64,000 nt of DNA from an uncultured Anaerolineae bacterium (GTDB lineage Bacteria > Chloroflexota > Anaerolineae > Aggregatilineales > Phototrophicaceae). The number at the start of each line of letters is the position of its first letter. Positions within the stretch are counted from its first letter, which is position 1. The notes beneath the pieces were generated by a model. It ran no database searches. It was not told the DNA's origin and worked only from the letters and a program-made list of their open reading frames with translations. Where the stretch lies: the NCBI GenBank assembly GCA_937995825.1, contig CALKJO010000003.1, positions 124,001 to 188,000 of the forward strand, given 5' to 3'. Made by a program: the position numbers and the translations under genes. Below, one piece after another: positions 1-9,186 of the stretch.

Positions 1-738
1 AAGCCGCTGGCGCGCCATGTCAGCGATGCGCAAGATGCAATCGATCAGTGCCGCGCTGCGGGCGTTATGCTGCTGGTCGCGCATGTCGTCCGATTTTTCC
101 CTGAATACGCACTGGCGCAGCAGGCGGTGCTGGCGGGCGAAGTTGGGCATGTCGGCGTCATACGGCTAAGCCGGTGTGCCTATAAACCCTATCGGAACGA
201 CCCGACTAGTTGGTTTCATGATCGCGACAAGTCAGGCGGGATAATTATCGACCTCATGATCCATGATTTCGACTATGCGCGCTGGGTCGGCGGTGATGTC
301 GAAAGCGTTTACGCGCGCAGCATCGGGGCGCGCTTTGATGACGCGCCAATTGACCATGCGCTAGCTATTCTCACACACAAAAGCGGTGTGCTGTCACACA
401 TCGAAGGCGGTTGGTCATATCCGCCGCCAACATTTCGGACATCCTTCGAGATCGCGGGAGATCGCGGGCTGATTGAGCATCCTGCGGAGTCGTCCGCGCC
501 AGTACGCATCCATATGGCGGAGACTGCACCTGCGTCAATGGTTGCAGTGCCGCGCAGCCCGCTTGACGAAGACCCGTACACGACCGAGATCAAGCATTTC
601 TACCACGTCTTGAACGGCGATATCACCACGCCGCGCGTCACCGCCGAGGATGGACTCGAAGCGCTGCGCATTGCGGAAGCCGCCGCGCGCTCTGCGCGCA
701 CAGGACGTGCCGTCAAGGTATCGGAGGTCAGCTCATGA
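1..738 (+). CDS. Gfo/Idh/MocA family oxidoreductase, 5'-truncated by window edge
   Basis: NAD(P)-dependent oxidoreductase of the Gfo/Idh/MocA family, which acts on sugars, inositols and related polyols. The reading frame is open to base 1 and begins with KPLA, the end of the conserved EKP motif, so the Rossmann domain is mostly outside the window. What remains is the C-terminal alpha/beta domain, including GGIIIDLMIHDFDYARW, where the family's catalytic Asp/His lie. The stop overlaps the start of the next family member (ATGA), so the two are translationally coupled. The substrate cannot be named from sequence. Confidence 0.9.
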   Translation, partial: KPLARHVSDAQDAIDQCRAAGVMLLVAHVVRFFPEYALAQQAVLAGEVGHVGVIRLSRCAYKPYRNDPTSWFHDRDKSGGIIIDLMIHDFDYARWVGGDVESVYARSIGARFDDAPIDHALAILTHKSGVLSHIEGGWSYPPPTFRTSFEIAGDRGLIEHPAESSAPVRIHMAETAPASMVAVPRSPLDEDPYTTEIKHFYHVLNGDITTPRVTAEDGLEALRIAEAAARSARTGRAVKVSEVSS

Positions 739-1733
739 TTCGAATCGGATTGATGAGCGCAGCGCATCTGCACGCGCATGGCTATGCCGAAGCGCTGCGC
801 GCTGTGCCTGATGTGAAGTGCGTTGGCATTGCCGACGACGACCAAGAACGTGGACAGAGTTTTGCCCAACAGCATGAACTCATGCATTTCGAGTCTTACG
901 AAGCGCTGCTCGATGCGCGCCCCGATGGCATCATCATCTGCTCGGAAAACGTGTATCATGCTCCCCTGATGAAGCTTGCTGCCTCGGCTGGCGTCCACAT
1001 CATGACCGAGAAACCCTTCACAACGACGCTGGAAGATGGGCTGACCGCGCTTGAAGCCTGCCGAAACGCGCAGGTCAAACTCATGACCGCCTTTCCGATG
1101 CGCTTCAACCCACCGATGCGCGAAGTCAAAGCGCTGATGGCAAACGGGGCGCTCGGACAGGTCTACACCATGAACGGCACGAATCAAGGTCAGCTTCCCA
1201 AGCGCCATCGCGCTTGGTTTGTCGACAAAGCGCTGGCTGGCGGCGGCGCGATGATGGATCACATCGTTCACCTTGCTGACATCATGCGCTGGTATCTGAG
1301 CAGCGAAGCGGTCGAGGTATACGCGCAGTCGAATCGCATCCTCTATGCCCATGATGCAAACGTTGAAACAGGCGGCCTAGTCATGATCACCTTCGCTAAC
1401 GGCGTATTTGCGACCATCGACTGCAGTTGGAGCAAACCGCTCGCCTATCCAACCTGGGGCGGCGTGACACTGGATGTGATCGCAGAGAAAGGCGTTGTCA
1501 ACATCAACGCCTTCAAACAAGTCTTTACCGTCTTCAACGAAATCCGCGTCCTGCCGCGCTGCGCCTACTGGGGGTCTGACTCGGACGTGGGGATGGTTGC
1601 AGAGTTTGTGAACGCTATCCGTGAGGATCGCGAGCCATCCATAACCGGCATTGATGGATTGAAAGCAACCGAGATCGTGATCGCGGCTTACCATTCGGCT
1701 GAAATGGGTCAGCCTGTTCGCTTACCTCTGTAA
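735..1733 (+). CDS. Gfo/Idh/MocA family oxidoreductase
   Basis: Complete 332-residue oxidoreductase. The N-terminal Rossmann fold is followed by a TEKPF motif near residue 94 (the family's EKP), and the C-terminal domain carries GGGAMMDHIVHLADIMRW with the catalytic Asp and His. The start ATG overlaps the previous stop by four bases. Tandem Gfo/Idh/MocA genes usually act in successive steps or on epimers of one sugar-like substrate. The nearby RpiB, SorC regulator and polyol dehydrogenases fit that role, but the substrate is unknown. Confidence 0.9.
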   Translation: MIRIGLMSAAHLHAHGYAEALRAVPDVKCVGIADDDQERGQSFAQQHELMHFESYEALLDARPDGIIICSENVYHAPLMKLAASAGVHIMTEKPFTTTLEDGLTALEACRNAQVKLMTAFPMRFNPPMREVKALMANGALGQVYTMNGTNQGQLPKRHRAWFVDKALAGGGAMMDHIVHLADIMRWYLSSEAVEVYAQSNRILYAHDANVETGGLVMITFANGVFATIDCSWSKPLAYPTWGGVTLDVIAEKGVVNINAFKQVFTVFNEIRVLPRCAYWGSDSDVGMVAEFVNAIREDREPSITGIDGLKATEIVIAAYHSAEMGQPVRLPL

Positions 1734-1769
1734 AGCTGCGACGTCAACGGATGACTGGCATCCCACAGC

Positions 1770-2120
1770 CTAACCGCGTGTGATAACTGGCGGCTCTGCC
1801 GGACCTGGGACGATGTTGTATTCCTCAGTGTAGAGATGAATGCGAACATCGGCGAACAGGTCGGCGTCCGCCCCTGCCTCCTTACCAATTTGGCTCGCAA
1901 ACGACTCCCGCATTGCTTCCAGACTATCCCACCATAGTTCAGCCGTTCCGTCATAAATCGGCTGATCAGTTTCCTGCTCTGGCAGAGCGATATTGATTCG
2001 ATATCCTCTCAAGCCCGGAAGCTGCGAAGATACTTTGGTGTGTTCATAGACCCAGCGCTGCTTGAATTCTTCCATCGTCATGCCTGGTTTACGCTTGAGA
2101 AATGCGATCAATTTGACCAT
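1770..2120 (-). CDS. EthD-domain protein
   Basis: Protein of 116 residues with the ferredoxin-like dimeric alpha/beta barrel seen in EthD proteins. The N-terminus VKLIAFLKRKPGMTMEEF and the following WxYEHTK segment are typical of the family. EthD-like proteins often accompany oxidative degradation genes and may be small isomerases or cofactor-free oxygenases, but the family has no uniform reaction. It lies 15 nt after rpiB on the same strand and is probably the last gene of the sorC-rpiB unit. Confidence 0.75.
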   Translation of the reverse strand: MVKLIAFLKRKPGMTMEEFKQRWVYEHTKVSSQLPGLRGYRINIALPEQETDQPIYDGTAELWWDSLEAMRESFASQIGKEAGADADLFADVRIHLYTEEYNIVPGPAEPPVITRG

Positions 2121-2135
2121 GCTGCTTATCCCCTT

Positions 2136-2591
2136 CTACCGACTTGAGCGAAACTGCGCGTCAATTTCGTTCATCCGGTTTACCTTTGGCGTTGAAGCGC
2201 CGTCCTTGAATTCGGAGTCCAGCCACGTTTCGACGATCTTTTTCGCCAATTCCGGCCCGATGACACGCGCGCCCATCGTGATCACCTGTGCATTGTTGCT
2301 CTTTTGCGCTCGCTCAGCCGAATACGTGTCATGCACCAGCGCGGCGCGGATACCCGGTACTTTGTTCGCCGTGATGCTCATGCCGATCCCCGTGCCGCAC
2401 ACTAAGACACCGCGATCCGCTTCACCACTTGCAATTTTCTCCGAGACAGCAAGCGCCACATCGGGGTAGAGCGTCGGATCATCCGACTCGACCCCAAAAT
2501 CAATCACTTCGATGCCGCGTTCTTTCAGAACTTCCCGGACGACCTCCAGAAGCGGTGTACCTGCATTGTCACAACCGATTGCAACCCTCAT
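2136..2591 (-). CDS. rpiB: Ribose-5-phosphate isomerase B / LacAB-RpiB family sugar-phosphate isomerase
   Basis: Protein of 151 residues, the usual RpiB size. It has the opening MRVAIGCDNAG, the catalytic cysteine (about C65) in GVLVCGTGIGMSI, and the AALVHDTYSAERAQKSNNAQV block that forms the phosphate-binding and active-site wall. The family interconverts aldose and ketose phosphates (ribose-5-P, allose-6-P, or tetrose phosphates for EryI-type members). The gene follows a SorC-family regulator by 12 nt, as in known erythritol and pentitol operons, so a specialised catabolic isomerase is as likely as the housekeeping RpiB. Confidence 0.88.
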   Translation of the reverse strand: MRVAIGCDNAGTPLLEVVREVLKERGIEVIDFGVESDDPTLYPDVALAVSEKIASGEADRGVLVCGTGIGMSITANKVPGIRAALVHDTYSAERAQKSNNAQVITMGARVIGPELAKKIVETWLDSEFKDGASTPKVNRMNEIDAQFRSSR

Positions 2592-2603
2592 CTGCTGTCC
2601 TCC

Positions 2604-3569
2604 TCACTCGACAACCAGCTCTGCCTCTTCCAAAACCGCTGTGGCGGTCATGTCATCGGTCGCCAGCACCTTGATGAAGCCGCCGCGAAGAGCGCCGAGA
2701 ATAGAACGGCGCTTTGCCAATCCGCACGCGACCGCAAGCACCTGCGGAATGCGTTTTACATCCACCAGATCGAGACAGATAACACGGCGGTTGATGTCCA
2801 GATCGTGAGTTCTCCCCTCGATGTCGAAATGCTGCCCACTGATTTCCCCGACCGCGCCCTGTTTTCGCAGTTCTGCGAGCTGCGCTTCATTCAAATGGCC
2901 TGCGCGTAGAAAGCTCGACGCCCCCGCCTCCGTTGTCCCGATACCGACCAGCGCAAAAGTTGCATTTCGAGCGCGCTCAAGCGTATCCGCAATAGTTGGC
3001 TGCTTCATGAACAAGTCGCGTGTGCTGGAGCTGTCCACAAACAGCGGCGCATGCAGATAACGATACTGCCCACCAAGCTTGGTTGCCAGTTCGCGCGCTA
3101 GCTCAGGTCCATCGATCACAGAGTCAACTGTGCCGACTGTGCCGATCATCTGCACAACATCGACTCCGAGCGACGGCTGCGGTGTTAGCGCTTTAACCGC
3201 TGCGTTGACCCCTGTCCCCCATGAAATGGCAAGGGTATCGCCAGGACGAAGCATCTCCTCGATGTACCAGGCTGCCTGCTGACCGGCGTCCGCCAGGCGG
3301 TCGAGGTAGTCTCGATCATTGCCTGCCACGATCATCGCGCGCAGCAGACCGAACCGCCGCATGAATTCCCGTTCTAGTTCGTTCACACGAGGAATGCGCT
3401 TACGAATCCGTATCTCGACCAGCCCTTTCATCTTCGCTTCTTTGAGCATCCGCGAGATATTTGAACGAGAAATCTGCAAGATGTTAGCAATTTGCTGCTG
3501 ACTGTAATCCTCTTCATAGTACAGCGTCGCAACACGAACCAATAAATCTTCGCGGCTTTCGGAGCCCAT
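2604..3569 (-). CDS. SorC/DeoR-type sugar-binding transcriptional regulator
   Basis: Regulator of 321 residues. An N-terminal helix-turn-helix (about residues 17-50, YSQQQIANILQISRSNISRM) is followed by the SorC sugar-phosphate-binding domain with the AISWGTGVNAAVKAL and FALVGIGTTEAG segments. The family senses phosphorylated sugars or polyols and usually controls the adjacent operon and itself. It is divergent from the GpsA-like/E1/E2 operon, and a perfect 16-bp inverted repeat pair lies in the shared intergenic region. It most likely represses that operon from those sites, though this is inferred from position only. Confidence 0.9.
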   Translation of the reverse strand: MGSESREDLLVRVATLYYEEDYSQQQIANILQISRSNISRMLKEAKMKGLVEIRIRKRIPRVNELEREFMRRFGLLRAMIVAGNDRDYLDRLADAGQQAAWYIEEMLRPGDTLAISWGTGVNAAVKALTPQPSLGVDVVQMIGTVGTVDSVIDGPELARELATKLGGQYRYLHAPLFVDSSSTRDLFMKQPTIADTLERARNATFALVGIGTTEAGASSFLRAGHLNEAQLAELRKQGAVGEISGQHFDIEGRTHDLDINRRVICLDLVDVKRIPQVLAVACGLAKRRSILGALRGGFIKVLATDDMTATAVLEEAELVVE

Positions 3570-3663
3570 ACGCCCTCAGCAAACAATCAAGCCATTTTTA
3601 ATCAGATCATCATACCTATATTTATGGCTTCATTACAACGCTATAGTTCCTAAATTCAGTTTG

Positions 3664-3690
3664 TGCTGCACAAATGTGAACGCACTCACT
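3664..3690. promoter_or_regulatory. Left operator-like site in the sorC/gpsA intergenic region
   Basis: Bases 3664-3679 read TGCTGCACAAATGTGA, the exact reverse complement of 3797-3812. The match extends as TGTGA-N6-TCACT to 3690, with a comparable TGTGA-N7-TCACA at the right copy. It lies about 95 bp before the regulator start, just outside a weak promoter candidate for that gene (TTGTAA/TATGAT on the minus strand, 3609-3638). The likely ligand is the adjacent SorC-type regulator; a CRP-family protein is an alternative because of the TGTGA/TCACT dyad. Confidence 0.6.
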
Positions 3691-3743
3691 AAATTGCACG
3701 GTACTATATTTGTTTTTCTATCTTCTGTCAAATTCTAGTTTTC

Positions 3744-3772
3744 TTGACAAGCACCTATCGGTACAATACAAT
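3744..3772 (+). promoter_or_regulatory. Sigma-70-type promoter for the gpsA-like/E1/E2 operon
   Basis: A consensus -35 TTGACA (3744-3749) and -10 TACAAT (3767-3772) are separated by 17 bp. Transcription would start near 3779, placing the right operator (3785-3812) just downstream of the start, a typical repressor roadblock position. Confidence 0.7.
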
Positions 3773-3784
3773 GCAGGTGAATTT

Positions 3785-3812
3785 TGTGAATTATTCTCAC
3801 ATTTGTGCAGCA
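3785..3812. promoter_or_regulatory. Right operator-like site in the sorC/gpsA intergenic region
   Basis: Bases 3797-3812 (TCACATTTGTGCAGCA) are a perfect inverted copy of 3664-3679. The centres are about 133 bp apart, which would permit DNA looping. It lies between the predicted transcription start and the ATG at 3837. Confidence 0.6.
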
Positions 3813-3836
3813 TAACTGTCAGATGAGGTGAGGAAA

Positions 3837-4913
3837 ATGACCGTGATCGCCGTGGTCGGCGCAGGATACATGGGAACAGCCTTAACATTTCCCGCCTCAG
3901 ATAATAATCATGAAGTTAGACTTGTTGGAACCCATCTGGATGAAGAAATTATTAGAAATTGTCTAGAAAACGGCTTTCATCCTAAGTTGAAGCGTCCCTT
4001 ACCCCTTAACGTCACGCCATTTTTTCACAACCAGATCGCTGAAGCTGTCCCAGACGCGGAGATTGTGGTGCTTGGCGTGAATTCACGCGGCGTCCACTGG
4101 GCGGCGGAGCAGCTTGCCCCGTATCTGCGACCTGGACAGATCACCTTGATGGTGACCAAAGGGTTAGAGGAAGATAAGACGGGAGCGCTGCGCGTGCTGC
4201 CAGATATTTTTGCTGCCGATTTACCTCCCTCGATCCGCGATCAGATTTACTACGCTGCCATTGGCGGACCCTCTATTGCCGGTGAACTGGCTGCGCGCCG
4301 TCACACAAGCGTCGTCTTCACTTCTCGCACACCGAAGATTCTTCCCTATCTCCAAGCCGCCTTTTCAACGCCGTACTACCATATTTGGACATCGACCGAT
4401 TTGATCGGCGTAGAAGTCTGTGTGGCGCTCAAAAATCCCTACGCACTTGCCGTGGGACTCGCGGCAGGATTGGTTGAGCGGGAAAATCCACCCGATATCG
4501 CAGGCGCGAAGCAGCACAATTTCGCCGCAGCAATTTTCGCCCAGGGTCTCGCAGAAACGGCGCAGCTTGTCCAGGTGATGGGCGGCGGCATGGAGACCGT
4601 TTTCAGTCTTCCAGGCGCAGGCGATCTATATGTGACAACCCAGGGCGGGCGCAACTCGCGCATGGGGCGCTTACTTGGCATGGGGATGCGCTATGCCGAT
4701 GCGGTTGAAGAGATGCCGAATGAGACAGTAGAAGGCGTGGAAGCAACGATTGCGATTGTGCCTTCAGTTGAACGCATGATCGCGAATGGTCAGCTTCCGG
4801 ACAACGCCATGCCACTGCTTCGGCGGCTCTATAAAATCCTCACCCAAAATGAACCAGTTGATTTTGACTTCAATCGGTTTTTTGGACAGCTTTCCTTCAA
4901 TCCGCCTGTTTGA
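3837..4913 (+). CDS. NAD(P)-dependent glycerol-3-phosphate dehydrogenase-like protein (GpsA family)
   Basis: A 358-residue cytosolic dehydrogenase of the GpsA family, which oxidises or reduces 3-carbon (or similar) polyol phosphates. Visible are the N-terminal VVGAGYMGTAL dinucleotide loop, GGPSIAGELAARR, the catalytic lysine in CVALKNPYALAVG, and GAGDLYVTTQGGRNSRMGR. The ATG at 3837 was chosen over an in-frame GTG at 3828 because the GTG sits inside the Shine-Dalgarno sequence GAGGTGAGG. As first gene of a catabolic, operator-controlled operon it may act on another polyol phosphate rather than in lipid synthesis. That is inference. Confidence 0.82.
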   Translation: MTVIAVVGAGYMGTALTFPASDNNHEVRLVGTHLDEEIIRNCLENGFHPKLKRPLPLNVTPFFHNQIAEAVPDAEIVVLGVNSRGVHWAAEQLAPYLRPGQITLMVTKGLEEDKTGALRVLPDIFAADLPPSIRDQIYYAAIGGPSIAGELAARRHTSVVFTSRTPKILPYLQAAFSTPYYHIWTSTDLIGVEVCVALKNPYALAVGLAAGLVERENPPDIAGAKQHNFAAAIFAQGLAETAQLVQVMGGGMETVFSLPGAGDLYVTTQGGRNSRMGRLLGMGMRYADAVEEMPNETVEGVEATIAIVPSVERMIANGQLPDNAMPLLRRLYKILTQNEPVDFDFNRFFGQLSFNPPV

Positions 4914-4936
4914 TCAGGTTAAATGGTGTCAATTGA

Positions 4937-5989
4937 ATGGAGTCAATGACGAAGATGACCATGAAAGACGTTCTTTCACCCACTGCGTTATCGCTTTACC
5001 ATGAACTGCTCGAGACGCTCGGTCCTGAAGCATTAAAAAAAATGCTGCTGACCATGCACACGATCCGCGCTTTTGAAGAACGCGCTGAGCAGCTTTACGC
5101 CGAGGGACGCGTTCACGGCACAATGCATCTGTCCATCGGGCAGGAAGCCACCGCTGTCGGCGCATCCAGCGCGATGATACGCAGCAGCGGCGACGCTGGA
5201 GATTACCTGCTCAACCATCATCGCGGGCATGGTCACTGCCTGGCATGGGGATCGAGCGTGGATAAGATGATGGCGGAGTTCATGGGTAAAGAGACGGGTT
5301 ACTGCCGAGGACGCGGCGGCAGTATGCACATCGCCGACGTAGACTCGAATAATCTCGGCGCAAACGGCATCGTTGCTGGCGGTGTGCCGATTGCGGTTGG
5401 TGTCGGCTTGAGCATCAAAATGCGCGGCACAAGCCAGGTCTGCTTAGTGATTTTTGGCGATGGCGCAGCGAATGAGGGCGCATTCCATGAAGCGCTCAAT
5501 ATGGCGTCGATCTGGAAGCTGCCGATCATCTTCCTGTGCGAGAACAACCAGTATGCCATGTCGATGCCCTATCCGAAGGCGTTCAATATCGAAAAAATCA
5601 GTCAGCGTGCCGCCGGATACGGGATTCACGGCGAGACCGTCGATGGCAATGATGTACTGGCAGTTTACAAAGCAGTTTCCGAAGCAGCGCAGCGCGCACG
5701 AAATGGCGAGGGACCTTCACTGATTGAGTCGATCACCTACCGCTACAAAGGACACTCCAAGAGCGATAAACAGGCATATCGAACCCGCGAAGAAGTCCAG
5801 GATTGGCGTGATAACCGCGACCCGATCATGCGCTTCAACGCACTGCTGGTGCGCACTGGGGTCATCACTGAAGCAGAAGGCGAAGGGATGCGCGAGCAGG
5901 CAGTGGAGATCATCGATCGGGCGGTCGCCTTCAGCGAAGCCAGTCCCGATCCCGATTTGAAGATGATCATGGATGGTGTTTATGCGTGA
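4937..5989 (+). CDS. Thiamine-diphosphate dehydrogenase E1 alpha subunit (pyruvate/acetoin dehydrogenase type)
   Basis: E1 alpha subunit of a 2-oxo acid or acetoin dehydrogenase complex, 350 residues. The ThDP/Mg motif runs from [16 protein letters not shown] to FLCENNQY (GDG...NN). [12 protein letters not shown] and [10 protein letters not shown] lie upstream, and [10 protein letters not shown] supplies the usual phosphorylation-loop region. It overlaps the beta-subunit gene by eight bases, so alpha and beta are made together. Acetoin, pyruvate and branched-chain substrates cannot be distinguished by eye; the polyol context argues against simple housekeeping pyruvate dehydrogenase. Confidence 0.9.
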   Translation: MESMTKMTMKDVLSPTALSLYHELLETLGPEALKKMLLTMHTIRAFEERAEQLYAEGRVHGTMHLSIGQEATAVGASSAMIRSSGDAGDYLLNHHRGHGHCLAWGSSVDKMMAEFMGKETGYCRGRGGSMHIADVDSNNLGANGIVAGGVPIAVGVGLSIKMRGTSQVCLVIFGDGAANEGAFHEALNMASIWKLPIIFLCENNQYAMSMPYPKAFNIEKISQRAAGYGIHGETVDGNDVLAVYKAVSEAAQRARNGEGPSLIESITYRYKGHSKSDKQAYRTREEVQDWRDNRDPIMRFNALLVRTGVITEAEGEGMREQAVEIIDRAVAFSEASPDPDLKMIMDGVYA

Positions 5990-6968
5990 ACTCAGCTATG
6001 CCGAGGCGCTGCGCGAAGGGCTGCGCCAAATGATGGAAACTGACCCCAGCATCTTTTTGATCGGCGAAGACATTGGCGTCTACGGCGGCGCGTTTGGCGT
6101 CACCGCGGGGCTGATCGACCAGTTCGGCGGACAGCGCGTGATCGACACGCCAATCTCAGAAGCGGGCATTGCCGGCGCGTGCATCGGGGCGGCACTGACA
6201 GGGATGCGACCAGTCGGTGAGATTCAGTTCATGGACTTCGTCACACTGTCGATGGAGCAGCTCGTGCTTCAAGCAGCAAAAGTGCGCTTTATGTTCGGCG
6301 GCAAGGCAAAAGTCCCGATGGTGCTGCGGATGCCTGGCGGATCAGGCACAGGCGCAGCGGCACAGCACAGTGAAAGCCTGGAAAACTGGTTTGTGCATGT
6401 GCCTGGCTTGAAAGTTGTCATGCCAGCCACTCCCTATGACGCCAAAGGACTTCTCATCTCCGCCATCTACGACGACAACCCGGTAATTTTCGTCGAACAC
6501 AAGCTGCTCTACAAAACCAAAGGGGATGTGCCGGAAAAACCCTACCGCATCCCACTCAGTCAGACGCATGTCGTCAGGCAGGGTCAGCATGTTACCGTCA
6601 TAGCCACCTCGATCATGGTCACGCGCGCGCTTGCCGCTGCCGATGCGCTGGCAAAAGAGGGCATCGAACTTGAGATCATTGATCCGCGCACCCTCAAGCC
6701 ATTGGATGATGCGCCCATCATCGAGTCAGTCAAAAAGACCGGTCGCGCCCTGATCGTCCATGAGGCAGTCGAGATCGGCGGTTTCGGCGGCGAGATCGCA
6801 GCGCGCATCGCCGGAAGCGAGGCATTCGATTACCTTGAAGCGCCGATTCGGCGCCTGGCTGGGTTGGATATTCCGATCCCCTACAACCGTGAACTGGAAC
6901 GAAACACGGTTCCTCAGATCGAAAACATCATTCATGAGGCGCGCAAGCTCGCGCAGACAGCGTATTGA
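5982..6968 (+). CDS. Thiamine-diphosphate dehydrogenase E1 beta subunit
   Basis: E1 beta subunit (328 residues from ATG 5982; an upstream in-frame ATG at 5973 would add three). It pairs with the preceding alpha subunit to decarboxylate or cleave the substrate and load the acyl group on lipoyl-E2. Typical segments are [59 protein letters not shown] and the C-terminal transketolase-like domain with [12 protein letters not shown] four-base gap leads to the E2 gene. Confidence 0.9.
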   Translation: MRELSYAEALREGLRQMMETDPSIFLIGEDIGVYGGAFGVTAGLIDQFGGQRVIDTPISEAGIAGACIGAALTGMRPVGEIQFMDFVTLSMEQLVLQAAKVRFMFGGKAKVPMVLRMPGGSGTGAAAQHSESLENWFVHVPGLKVVMPATPYDAKGLLISAIYDDNPVIFVEHKLLYKTKGDVPEKPYRIPLSQTHVVRQGQHVTVIATSIMVTRALAAADALAKEGIELEIIDPRTLKPLDDAPIIESVKKTGRALIVHEAVEIGGFGGEIAARIAGSEAFDYLEAPIRRLAGLDIPIPYNRELERNTVPQIENIIHEARKLAQTAY

Positions 6969-6971
6969 CCC

Positions 6972-8336
6972 ATGGCAACCGCAGTCATTCTCCCTAAGTT
7001 TGGTTTCACGCTCGAATCCTCTAGGATCGTGCGCTGGCTTGTCAACGAGGGCGATACAGTGCGCGAAGGCGATCCGCTCTGCGAAGTGGAAACAGACAAG
7101 GTCAATATGGAAGTTGAGGCGACCGCCGACGGCGTGGTCGCTGGGATTCAGTATCCAGCGGGTGCGGATGTGCCAGTCACCAACGTGATCTGCTACATCC
7201 TGAAGCCCGGCGAGTCGGCTGACGCGATCCTCGCGCCTGAACATGCAAGCGCAGTCGCAGCCGAGAGCGCCGCTTCCACACCTGCCCCTGCTCAGCCTTC
7301 CACTTCAGCAGCGCAGAAAGCAGCAAACGGCGTGCCAATCAATGCCTCCCCGCTGGCGATCCGCGTCGCTGAAGAACACGGTATCGATCTGGCATCGGTG
7401 CAGGGCAGCGGCGCAGGCGGCAAGATCACCCGCGCTGACGTGGAGGCGCTGATCGCCGCCAAAGACACCCCAAAAATCCGAGCAACTCCTGCCGCACGCC
7501 GGATTGCAGCGGAAAATGCCGTCGAACTCAGCACCGTAACTGGCACGGGACCCAAAGGACGGATTCAGGGGACGGATGTCACTGCGGCAGTCGCGCGTAA
7601 GCCCGCTGCTGTGCTGGATATGCCGTCTGCTCCCTCGTCCGCGCCTGAACCCACGCCTGGCAACCGCGTGATCAAGCTTGAAGGGATGCGCCGCACCATT
7701 GCCACGCGAATGCAGCAGAGCTTCCAGCAGGCTCCGCATACTTTCTTCGAAGCCAACATCGACACAGCCGGAGTCGATGCGCTGCGCGCCCGGCTCAAGG
7801 CGCGTAACGAGAAGCTTTCAGTGACCTCGATCATCGTCAAGGCGTGCGCGTGGACATTGAAGCGCCACCCTTATCTCAACGCCACGCTGACCGGAGATGA
7901 GATCACGCTCTGGTCGGACTGCAATATCGGCGTTGCCGTCGCGCTGGAGAACGGGTTGATCGTGCCGGTCGTCCACAAAGTGGATGGCAAATCGCTCCAA
8001 ACCATTCAGACTGAGATCGATGATCTAGCTGCGCGCGCGCGTTCCAATGCGCTCCGTCTGAATGACCTGGCAGATGGGACGTTCACGGTCAGCAATCTTG
8101 GCATGTATGGGATCGACCGCTTCACGGCGATCATCAATCCCCCGCAGGTGGCGATTCTTGCGGTCGGGCGAGCAGTCAGACAGTTCGTGCCGGATGAACA
8201 TGGCAGCCCGGTGGCGAAATCGCTGGTCAGCCTGATGCTCTCTACCGATCATCGTGTTGTCGATGGCGCGCAGGCGGCGCAGTTCATGGCAGACCTGCGC
8301 CTTGTGTTGGAAGACCCGATGCTGATGCTCTGGTGA
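6972..8336 (+). CDS. Dihydrolipoamide acyltransferase E2 with one lipoyl and two E3-binding domains
   Basis: E2 core of the complex, 454 residues. The N-terminal lipoyl domain has its attachment lysine at about K43 in VETDKVNMEV. An Ala/Pro-rich linker follows, then two peripheral subunit-binding domains (around residues 117-155 and 165-205, each ending in a GGKI or KGRI type turn). The C-terminal catalytic domain has the His/Asp motif DHRVVDG near residue 427. It transfers the acyl group to CoA. Two subunit-binding domains is more than the usual single one. It ends four bases from the convergent lipoprotein gene. Confidence 0.9.
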   Translation: MATAVILPKFGFTLESSRIVRWLVNEGDTVREGDPLCEVETDKVNMEVEATADGVVAGIQYPAGADVPVTNVICYILKPGESADAILAPEHASAVAAESAASTPAPAQPSTSAAQKAANGVPINASPLAIRVAEEHGIDLASVQGSGAGGKITRADVEALIAAKDTPKIRATPAARRIAAENAVELSTVTGTGPKGRIQGTDVTAAVARKPAAVLDMPSAPSSAPEPTPGNRVIKLEGMRRTIATRMQQSFQQAPHTFFEANIDTAGVDALRARLKARNEKLSVTSIIVKACAWTLKRHPYLNATLTGDEITLWSDCNIGVAVALENGLIVPVVHKVDGKSLQTIQTEIDDLAARARSNALRLNDLADGTFTVSNLGMYGIDRFTAIINPPQVAILAVGRAVRQFVPDEHGSPVAKSLVSLMLSTDHRVVDGAQAAQFMADLRLVLEDPMLMLW

Positions 8337-8340
8337 TTGC

Positions 8341-9183
8341 TCAGTCTCCGTAGCACGCCACGCCGTCGCCGTCACGATCCAGCCCACACAGCGCTGCCTG
8401 CCGCGCGCTTAGTCCCCACGCGACCGCCTCGCGGCAGTTGCGTGGGCAAACCGCGGGCATCTGGACTTCCTGCGTGCTTTCGTATCCTGCGCCTGGGAGA
8501 GGAATGGCTGTTGGCGGCTGTAAGGTCACCGACTGGCTGTAAACATAGACCGCAGCCCCATTGTAATTCAGCCGATACCAGAGCGCATTCACGCCGTCCA
8601 CTGCTTCGCCCTGAATCATCCCATTTGCGATCATCGGCGTCCCGATATCCAGCCGCGCCATGCGCTCGCACACGCGGGCTGGACAGCTCAAAAGATCAGC
8701 CGGAGTGCGCGCAAACAGAATCGTCATCGGCATGGAGACGACGGGATCGGGTATTGGCGTTGATGTTTCGGTCGGCGTGGGCGCGCTGGGCAACGCAGAA
8801 ACCACAGCAGTTGGGATCGTCTCCATCGCCCTTTCCGACAGCGCCGCGATAGTTGCCTGCGCTGCCTGATTAGTCGACGCCAGTATTGCTATCTCAGTGC
8901 GAATCGCATCCGGCGTCTCTGTGGGCAGCGGCGTTTCTGTTGCAGTGGGCGCGCTGGCGGTCTGCGTCTCCAGATGCGCCAGCTCAGCGCGCGCCGTCGA
9001 GGTAAGATGATATTCAGCGGTCAGAATGAAGCTGATCGTCGGTGTCAAGGTCGGCGCTGCCGTCGGTGTGTGTGACGGCAGCACCATCAGCGTGGGCATT
9101 TCCAGCGTCGCGCTGCCTGGGGTTGCGCATCCCAGCAGCATCGCACTGATCAGCGGGCTTAGTACCCACCTTAGAAACCACAT
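8341..9183 (-). CDS. Lipoprotein with SH3-like and Excalibur calcium-binding domains
   Basis: Predicted surface lipoprotein of 280 residues. The signal peptide ends in the lipobox LLGC (acylated Cys about residue 19). A long Thr/Pro/Ala-rich stalk follows, then an SH3b-like segment (around residues 160-225, ARLDIGTPMIANG...WYRLNYNGAAVYVY). The C-terminal Excalibur domain ends in DRDGDGVACYGD with conserved cysteines and an EF-hand-like calcium loop. Such proteins sit on the envelope, but their role is not defined. The gene follows the alcohol dehydrogenase by three bases, so it is probably co-transcribed although functionally unrelated by sequence. Confidence 0.82.
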   Translation of the reverse strand: MWFLRWVLSPLISAMLLGCATPGSATLEMPTLMVLPSHTPTAAPTLTPTISFILTAEYHLTSTARAELAHLETQTASAPTATETPLPTETPDAIRTEIAILASTNQAAQATIAALSERAMETIPTAVVSALPSAPTPTETSTPIPDPVVSMPMTILFARTPADLLSCPARVCERMARLDIGTPMIANGMIQGEAVDGVNALWYRLNYNGAAVYVYSQSVTLQPPTAIPLPGAGYESTQEVQMPAVCPRNCREAVAWGLSARQAALCGLDRDGDGVACYGD

Positions 9184-9186
9184 CGC

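Noticed and set aside
3675..3690. CRP-type site TGTGA-N6-TCACT.
   Set aside because: It lies within the larger inverted repeat shared with 3797-3812, whose second copy has N7 spacing, so a SorC-type operator explains the pair better. Not excluded.
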